From: Gnetum montanum
Lineage: Eukaryota > Streptophyta > Gnetopsida > Gnetales > Gnetaceae
DNA: 64,000 nucleotides
Direction of reading: 5' to 3'
NCBI GenBank assembly: GCA_015680685.1
Contig: MNCI01008581.1
Coordinates: 573,728-637,727, forward strand
Part shown: positions 57,191-64,000 of the stretch, one piece after another
How the letters are laid out: each line of letters begins with the position of its first letter
Numbering within the stretch: position 1 is the first letter of the stretch
Program-made: the position numbers and the translations under genes
Notes under the pieces: generated by a model
Told to the model about the DNA's origin: nothing
Databases searched by the model: none
Seen by the model: only the letters and a program-made list of their open reading frames with translations

Positions 57191-58199
57191 TGTTGATCTT
57201 TTAGTATGTCAAAATCTTGGAAAAAAAAAGAGAATTTGTTATTATGCCTTTGAGATCTTGTAGAGATAAAGAATATGAATATGGAATATCAAGGAGATTG
57301 AGATAAGAGCAAGAACTGACAATTTCAAATGCTAAAATTTGTGAGAAGATGCAAGGATTTGGAAAAAATCACAAGGATATGAGACATCCCAAATTCTAGA
57401 GAAGATGTCTTGGAGGCTAACAAGACATAGTACATTGCAAAAAAGACATCTCTATTAAGAGTTTTGATCTTAGGAAAGATGTATTCTCAAAATAGGAGAC
57501 ATCTCATGCCAAGCCAAGACATCTTATGCAAGATTTTGCATGTAATAAATCATTTCCAAAGATAAGAAGTCTCATCCAAGATGCCTTATGTCTAGACAAG
57601 ACATCTCACCTACAAGGAGGTAAAAACAAGAAGACATCTCAAGATTGTAGAAGATTTCTTGGCTTGTCATTTCTAGCCATTATATGAATTTCCATGAGTA
57701 GATAAAGAAGAACAAGGCTATAAAAGAAAGACATTCTAAATGGGAAAGTACAAGCATTGTACAAGTAGTTAAGTAATTAACTGTATATATTCTTTGTGAA
57801 CTATAGTACTTTAATTATTAATAATTTGTTTAATGTTTTGTGAATTAAAGAAAGAAATCATAAGATTAGTTCATTTCTTCCTTAATCATCATATTTATTA
57901 CTGGAATCCTTGAGGGACTATATGTGCTTCTTAAGGGAAAGAATCCCTTGAGCTTGTTGAACCTTAAGGGGTTGGGTGTGTTTTTGAGTGAAAACACCTA
58001 TTGGAAAGCTCAAGAATTTATAAAGGTTGTGATGTCCTTGAAGCCACATTTTGAAAGAACAAAGTCTAGATGTGTGCAAGGACTCTACCCGTTGAGTGTA
58101 AATGTATCCAAGTTATGGAACCATGTACATTAGCTGTGCAAGAATTGAATATTATTGTCTTGAACTTATTATACTCCCCTTCTCAAGTCTTGATCCTCA
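57191..58199 (+). repeat. Copia 2 3' LTR
   Basis: Starts TGTTGATC and ends GATCCTCA. The AAGATGTCTT-type palindrome array lies at 57385-57660, and TATAAAAG at 57719-57726. Aligns with the 5' LTR over most of its length with many differences, so it is old. Confidence 0.85.
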
Positions 58200-58204
58200 T
58201 GATT

Positions 58205-59745
58205 CACTTACAAAGCTTCATAATATGGCTTGTTAGCTTGATTTCTCTATAGTTTGCACATTGTTATACATCTCATTTAGTCTTATATATAGGAACAATA
58301 ATTATTTTTCTCTAATTTTTAGGCATTTCTACATCTTTAAATTTTTTAAATAATGATGTTTGCCAAGAAACTCCTATATCTCCCAGTGCTTTCCAAGCTT
58401 CTATAGAAATGTTATTTGATCTAATAGCTTTTCTATTTTTCTTCTTTGATGAGGCTATTTTTACCTTAGAGAAGGAAAGTTCATTAACAAAATCAAAATT
58501 TGGTTTTTCTTATTAGATTTCTTCTCTTGGAAAATCTTCATTTAATAATTCTTAAAAATATTTTTCCCATCTATTTAAAATTTCATTATCTTTTACCAAA
58601 ATTCTTTCATTTTCTTCCTTCATGCATTTGGCATGATCAATGTACTTACATTTCTCATTTCTGATTTTTGCCAATATATATATATATTCTAATTTCTTAT
58701 AAAAGCTATCCAAGATCTTATGTATATCTATTGTTAATACTATAGTTACCTCTGTTTTTGTCATTTTGTATATTAGCCAATTTTTTGGTTATTTCCTGTT
58801 TGTCATTTTAAAATTATTTTTTCTTATTTTGGATAGCATGTTGCACTTCATTACTATATCATCATGTCTCCTTGGAGGTGTATTTTTTGTCTTTTGCTTT
58901 ACCCAAAATATTCTTTTTGATTTCTTGAATGCAACTCTCCATTTGGATTAAAATTATATTTGTAGTAGAATCTCAATTTAAGATGCCTTATGAAGCACTC
59001 AGTCTTTGTATAAGGTAATGTTATTTTCCTTTGAATTGCACTATTAGATACATTTATTCCCTTTTCTTATACTACCTTTGAAGCTATATATAACTAAGTC
59101 CATAACCATTAGTCAATGCTGAATTGCAAGGTACTCTTTAGGTATCACCTTATAGTCTTTGCCCATGACCTAGTCTCTTGTGCATAGTAAGAAATAAATA
59201 ATTTTTATTTTATTCATATAACTATTACATGTAATTAAAAGTTTTATCCTCTTCTTGAAATAGGTATTTATAGTTGTAAGGTCATAAGCACATTCAAATT
59301 GCAATTTTAAATCTCCCATATCATTACACTCATCAAAGTTATATCTTCCATGAATTCTATCATATCTTATTTTCATAAATTTAACATGCTCATTAAAATC
59401 TAGTCCAATGAATATGCTTTCTTACTAGGAAATATCTTAAAGCACCTAATCCATAGAATCCGAAGAATCTTGCTTGATGAGATTTTGTAGGCTAATTTGT
59501 GAGGCATATAGGCTAATGATGTTGATGTTATCATTTCTAAGAACAAGTTTGATGCCTCTAATTCAATCACCATGGCTATATACTTATACCACCTTATCTT
59601 TAATTGATCGATCAATGATGATGGTTACTCCATTTTAGCATTTTTTTCCTAAGTAGAAGAGTTTGTAACCCTGGCCTAAACCTTTAGCTTTATTCCTTTT
59701 CCATCTTATTTATTGAAGGTAGGTAATGCTAATTCTATCTTTTCA
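58205..59745 (-). mobile_element. RTE LINE, 5' part (endonuclease and RT N-terminal half)
   Basis: On the minus strand from the high end: GQGYKLFYLGKK and GVTIIID near 59700-59600 (apurinic-type endonuclease start), KLVLRNDNINIISLYA, HGRYNFDECNDMGDLKLQF near 59350, and TTINTYFKKR. RT entry follows: EAWKALGD near 58400, FKKFKDVEMPKN, NYREIKLTSHIMKL near 58240-58210. The frame then jumps across copia 2 to 49631. The copy starts inside the endonuclease; its 5' end is missing. Confidence 0.85.
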
Positions 59746-59749
59746 TGGC

Positions 59750-61210
59750 ACAAACTCAATGAGGATAAAGTTCCTTACAAAATTGAAATGTAGATTCAAC
59801 ATGACATGATTGACCACTTATTTACATGACTTCAAATGTCACAGTGGTGTTTTACAAAACTTGACACAAGTGTATGACTATTCAAAACAAAATAAAATCT
59901 GGAATAGCTCGATGTAGATTAGGTTTCTAGAGGTGGTGGCCATTCCATTAGTTGCTTCCCTTTATCATTAGGCTTCTTAAATTGGTATTTGTTTAGCAAT
60001 GCCTAAAATTTTTCCTCTTCTGTCCTAGGACCATGTACTATCGATTCTTGTTGAGTAATATGTGACAAAGCTAGTACATCCCCTAGACATGGTAGTTGTA
60101 GAAACATTGATTGGCTTTGTTGTATCATGTCACAAATTACTACCTTACTTTCTAAAATGCCCTAGCCATCTTTCTTAACTCTTAATAATCTAACATTCTA
60201 TGAGTTAGGTTTTTTGTCACATATTTTTGGCCTTGATAGCTAGACTTAAAAACTTCTATTTTTGATTTTTCCACATGCAACTTTTATAATGCATCCTTCC
60301 TATTGGCAAACTCTTTCTCGTATAAAGTATATATGGCCACTACTTACTCTTCTAGTTTATTTCTAGGTCTGCCTGCTGTCAATATCAATAGGTTAGTGTA
60401 ACAAAGGTTTGCTAAATCCATGTACTTAGTCAGATCCTCAATTTGTAGGTCTTTGTTTTTTATTTCTACCTAGTGGACATGAGTGAAGCTATCTAGAATT
60501 GGCTGCCAATCAAGATTTTGCATAGAGATTAAACTAATCTTATCCTTTACCATCTAAATCTCTTTCTTATTGATATATATATATATTCCCACTTAATCTC
60601 TAAAATTTTCCTTGAGCCTTTACTACTTATTGGCCTCATTATTCCATGCAGTTATTTTTATAGTAGATTTATATCTTATTACATGGACTTCTTCCATTAA
60701 CAAGGTATTGTTTTCTTTGGTCAAGAAGCTCATGTCTTAGTTGAGTCAAACTAATATCTCTCATAGTTGCTATATGCTCTCCTTGTAGACATCCTTTTGT
60801 TTTTTCACATTGGTCAACTTTGCATTATCTACAGCTAGCTATTTATTTTCTTCTTGCAAGGTGGCAAGTGCTTTGGCATGTGCATATGTCTAAGTTTCTA
60901 CCACTAATACATTCCATACTACCTTTTCCTTCTCTTTTTCCATCTACATGTTATGATCAATCAACCTATTCACATCATCATTTCTAAACTATTCTAGTTG
61001 GTCTACTATAATAACCTCCTTAAGTTTAAGTTTACCTAGATTAAAGACAAGATAAAGTTTACCTAGGAAAGACATTTTTTCATTTCCAAGGTAAAGTTGA
61101 ACTTAAGGAGGTTTTATCTTTTTCCATTTCCACTTGATCCTTTTCTAGTTCATTGGATAACAAGATCATATGTTACTTTTAGTTTTTATGTTAAATAATC
61201 CTTATGTTCC
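59750..61210 (-). pseudogene. Third ORF, copy C (coiled-coil half)
   Basis: Minus-strand copy of the C-terminal part of the third ORF of elements A and B: ENTLLMEEVHVIR-like block near 60690, a long Lys/Glu coiled coil, LPCLGDVLALSHIT near 60070-60110, GKQLMEWPPPLET near 59930. The downstream non-coding segment (about 59890-59750) still matches the sequence before the B polypurine tract; similarity ends just before the 3' LTR would begin, where the RTE LINE starts. Stops at Gln positions throughout. Confidence 0.65.
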
Positions 61211-61572
61211 ATGATGTAGACCCACATGAAAATGATGGAATGAGTGAATGTCATGAACTTACTACCTAATATCACCAAAAAAATAACAAATTTTTAGTAG
61301 AGAACATAATCCAAGGACAAAGTTGGCCTCTTGTTAATCAATCATAACTTTGATAGCTGCATTCAAGAATTTTCAAAATTCATAGTAGCCATGAAACAAA
61401 ATCAAAGAGTTCAAATAAGACTAAATGAAAATAACAAGAAAAGAAAAATATATAAAATAATTAGTAAAATATTAAGAAAATAAAAAACACATAAAGAACA
61501 CTATAAAGAAGAAGAAAAATTATTTATCCTTGCTAAGATTTTATGGTAGATGGATATCTCTCCCATGGCTAA
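61211..61572. other. AT-rich sequence
   Basis: A-rich; no feature recognised. Confidence 0.35.
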
Positions 61573-62418
61573 TGATGAACCATATTTTGTCTTGCTTTGA
61601 TATTGGATACCCAATATCAAGGTCCAAAAAGTGATGCTAGATATCTGATATTGTGGGATGTGTGCTAGCCTATAAACATAGTGCTTGGGCACATGATTTG
61701 GGCATTGGGTTTTTTCATAGCATAGTAGAGCTCTTGTAGTTTCTTCTCTCCAAAGTTAGAATATTTTCCAAAGTGCCTGTAGTAAGATTCTTTGAGTGTA
61801 CTAATCTTTATTCAAGCACTATTGTACCTAAGCACGGTAGTGTGTGTAGCAATAAAGAAAATATTTTTGATCAAACCTTGTAGCATCTTGGCTAACTTAA
61901 ATATTTTATTCATGCATTTAATGTTCTATGCAATTTGATTTGTTGCTTCTAAGAAATTAAGCTAAAGTAAGCTACCTAGATTAAATAGTAGTTAATTAAG
62001 CACATAAGTACAACCTCTTTGAGCATGTGTATGATGCTTGGTAATCCCAGCAACAACCTAGTAGCATTATACATGTTTAGGATGTGCATGGAAAGTCGGA
62101 CTAAATACTTATGTTAGGATAGTTAGTTATTACTTAGAAATTAGATTAGTTAAATTCATTCATAAATTAAGGTTCAACTTGTTGTTCATCCTAGACAAAT
62201 AAAATATAAAAAATGATAAAAATCATGTATCTTAATTATACTTAACCATACAACTAAGCTTCACAAGTGTAGTTGGAAAGAAAAAAATTTGTCATGATTA
62301 GATTTCATGTTCTGGAACTAGTATACTTAGGAACTTAAGGTCTATGAAATTCAACCGAACTGTGTGTGAATCCTTGTGATTCGTATGGTTGAGCATAGGG
62401 GTACTTCGCCATTCATCA
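61573..62418 (+). repeat. 5' LTR of a Ty3/gypsy element (D)
   Basis: Starts TGATGAACCATATTTTG, aligned with the B LTR start, and ends CATTCATCA before a primer site. GATATTGGATACCCAATATC at 61599-61618 is almost perfectly palindromic, followed by GATATCTGATATTG near 61652; TATAAACA is at 61671-61678 and AATAAA at 61851-61856. 846 bp. Confidence 0.85.
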
Positions 62419-62419
62419 T

Positions 62420-62437
62420 TGGAACCATTGCTAGGAA
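62420..62437 (+). promoter_or_regulatory. Decayed tRNA-Asp primer-binding site
   Basis: TGGAACCATTGCTAGGAA, one base after the LTR, against TGGCGCCGTTGCCGGGGA. Most changes are transitions at CpG or C positions. Confidence 0.75.
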
Positions 62438-62580
62438 CCTTTAGTTTTTTACTTACACCATCTAGGATTTAGTGAAAAGTTATTCAAGATTGTTGGATCG
62501 AACCCTAGGTCATATCATACTTTAAAATAGCTACAACCATTATAAGAAGGCACACTACATTTTTTGTCTTATATTACAAT

Positions 62581-64000
62581 ATGTCTTTTTCTCATAGGAG
62601 TGATTCTCCACCCAAGTTTGACAAAGTAAATCAGCATGTGTCCTAACAATACAAAGTGATATATGCTTATCTTGATGAGTATGTGCCCAATTTCACCTTT
62701 GTCCTACACCAGGATGAACTACTCTAATGATGAGACATGGAGGGAAACATTATGATACCACTCAATCAATCCATTCCTATGATGCTCCAACAAATGCTTA
62801 TGTGGTTGGGCATTTAAGGGCTTCATGTTGAATATGTTGTGCAAGATAGTGATGATAGGGATTATCATCCCACCGGTGCACAATGTCTGAGGGTCCGATA
62901 GCTAGAGTAGTGCTACAAATTTGTGAAAGGGAACTGGCCCAATGATTCTCCATTCCTTCTGTACAAAAGAGATGGTGGAGAATCCTTATTTGGGGGTTTT
63001 TCATATAGAGAGACTCCTCTCTTTGACTTTGGTAAGTGAGGTTAAAAAAAACATGAAGTCCATGATACATAATCCTAGTTCTAACAAGAATAGATCCCAT
63101 GACAAAGGGGGATTCAAAGAGGAAAGTCATGGTAGGGATGCAGGTAAGCAGTAAGATCATGGCTACAATGACTAAAAAGGTTATGACAGGCACTTTGATG
63201 ATGCTAGTCCTTCTTTCTCTTCACCTTCATCATCTTCTTCTTCCTTTTCAGGCTTTGAACATAATCATAGGGAGCATGATCATGATAGAGGTAACTGATG
63301 GGACTGAGATGATTGTAGGGATCATCAAGAAAGTCAATATTTGGGGCATGGGCATTCAAGAGAGGCCCATCACCATAAGAGGAGGGGTAGTAGAGGGCAT
63401 CATAGGCACTAAGCTCATGGCTATGATGAGCCTTTTCTTGCTATCCAAAGCATGCTAAACATTGCAAAGGTAATGAGAATTCCTAGAAGGTAGATAAAAG
63501 ATAGTCATATCAAGAGGCTAGACATGAATAATATTCTTAGGTGTGAAGGAGGATATAAATTAGATCCACATAACCATATTCAAGCTTTTCATGATGCCTA
63601 TGCCTTGCAAAATATAGAAATTTACTAGCAAAAGTTGAAGTTATTTTCCAAGACACCCATTAAAGAAGAAAAAAGTTAGTGCTAGTTCTTAGAATCATAA
63701 TTGATCAAATAGTGGAGCACAATGATTAAATTCTTTGATGATAACTAGTAGACATACTCCCAAGTGTCTAACTTGAGAAGGTACATCCAAGGATGGAAGC
63801 AAGAAACACATAAATCCTTGGATGCCACTGTGGGTTGACACTATTATCTATTGCATAGATGTCCTAGCCATGGTTATTCTTAATAGGAGAAACTTCATCA
63901 TATCATAGATGGGCTTAGATCAAAAATGAGAAAAATCCTTGGATTTTATGTCCAAGCATAATTTTTAGAATTAAGAGCCCATCAAATCCAAAAACTGATT
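62581..64000 (+). pseudogene. Element D gag, running off the window
   Basis: ATG at 62581 gives MSFSHRSDSPPKF, followed by VIYAYLDEYVPNFTF, which aligns with the minus-strand gag at 8567. A Ser-rich tract (63205-63250) and a His-rich region (EHNHREHDHDRGN) lie between 63250 and 63300. The capsid-like part, DPHNHIQAFHDAYALQN near 63565-63615 and RRYIQGWKQETHKSLD near 63775-63825, parallels gag of element B. The window ends before the zinc finger. Many stops. Confidence 0.78.

Larger units (their letters stand above)
49637..58199 (+). mobile_element. Ty1/copia element 2, lacking pol, nested in an RTE LINE
   Basis: LTRs at 49637-50817 (end in a gap) and 57191-58199, an initiator-Met primer site at 50821, gag at 50875-52340 and a polypurine tract at 57177-57190. 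TGACT at 49632-49636 and TGATT at 58200-58204 fit a 5-bp target duplication with one transition, and removing the element restores the RTE frame. No integrase or RT motif was found between 52340 and 57190; instead there are tandem repeats and a plant-transposon-like ORF. Confidence 0.85.

Noticed and set aside
63099-63458. 119-codon Met-rich frame in element D
   Set aside because: Another frame over the same bases gives the Ser/His-rich gag sequence shared with the minus-strand gag at 8214-7825.

Overview
The window looks like intergenic DNA from a large, repeat-choked plant nuclear genome. I infer a seed plant, possibly a gymnosperm; I cannot name the species. The reasons are plant-type Ty3/gypsy (Athila-like) and Ty1/copia LTR retrotransposons, plant L1-like and RTE-like LINEs, a tRNA-derived SINE, AT-rich sequence, and no compact host gene. 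Nearly every open frame is broken. Many stops sit where Gln or Trp is expected (CAA/CAG to TAA/TAG, TGG to TAG/TGA), and primer-binding sites have lost their CpGs. Both fit long methylation and deamination.

Layout. 1-2382: LTR-like sequence with a four-copy ~200-bp tandem repeat. 2400-8823 (minus): an Athila-like element with gag, protease, RT-RNase H and integrase. 8824-23802 (plus): the 3' part of a related element A (integrase end, linker, a third ORF, 3' LTR). A is interrupted by copia element 1 (13073-20924), which is itself interrupted by a 2.5-kb insertion (16675-19162, perfect 5-bp target duplication) that carries gene-like sequence. 24160-29934: a near full-length L1-like LINE with 12-bp target duplications, between the arms of an older inverted repeat. 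32941-41832: element B, an LTR element with gag and the third ORF but no pol. 41833-46110: leftward-facing LTR/promoter fragments and bits of host-like genes, including an LRR fragment. 48255-59745 (minus): one RTE LINE holding a SINE and split by copia element 2 (49637-58199), which has no pol but has a plant-transposon-like ORF, itself hit by a solo LTR. 59750-61210 (minus): a third copy of the third ORF. 61573-64000: LTR, primer site and gag of another Athila-like element running off the window.

How it fits together. The Ty3 elements share LTRs with TGATGAGT...ACTCATCA ends, a decayed tRNA-Asp primer site, a gag with a variant zinc finger, and a 3' ORF (a domain resembling the putative plant transposon protein family, plus a long coiled coil). 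The most interesting pattern is that LTR promoters of unrelated families each carry a dense set of short palindromes just upstream of TATA. The palindrome differs between families, while the sequence downstream of TATA is conserved among the Ty3 LTRs. Similar palindrome clusters lie inside the Ty3 elements ahead of the third ORF. No intact host gene is seen. All comparisons were made by eye.
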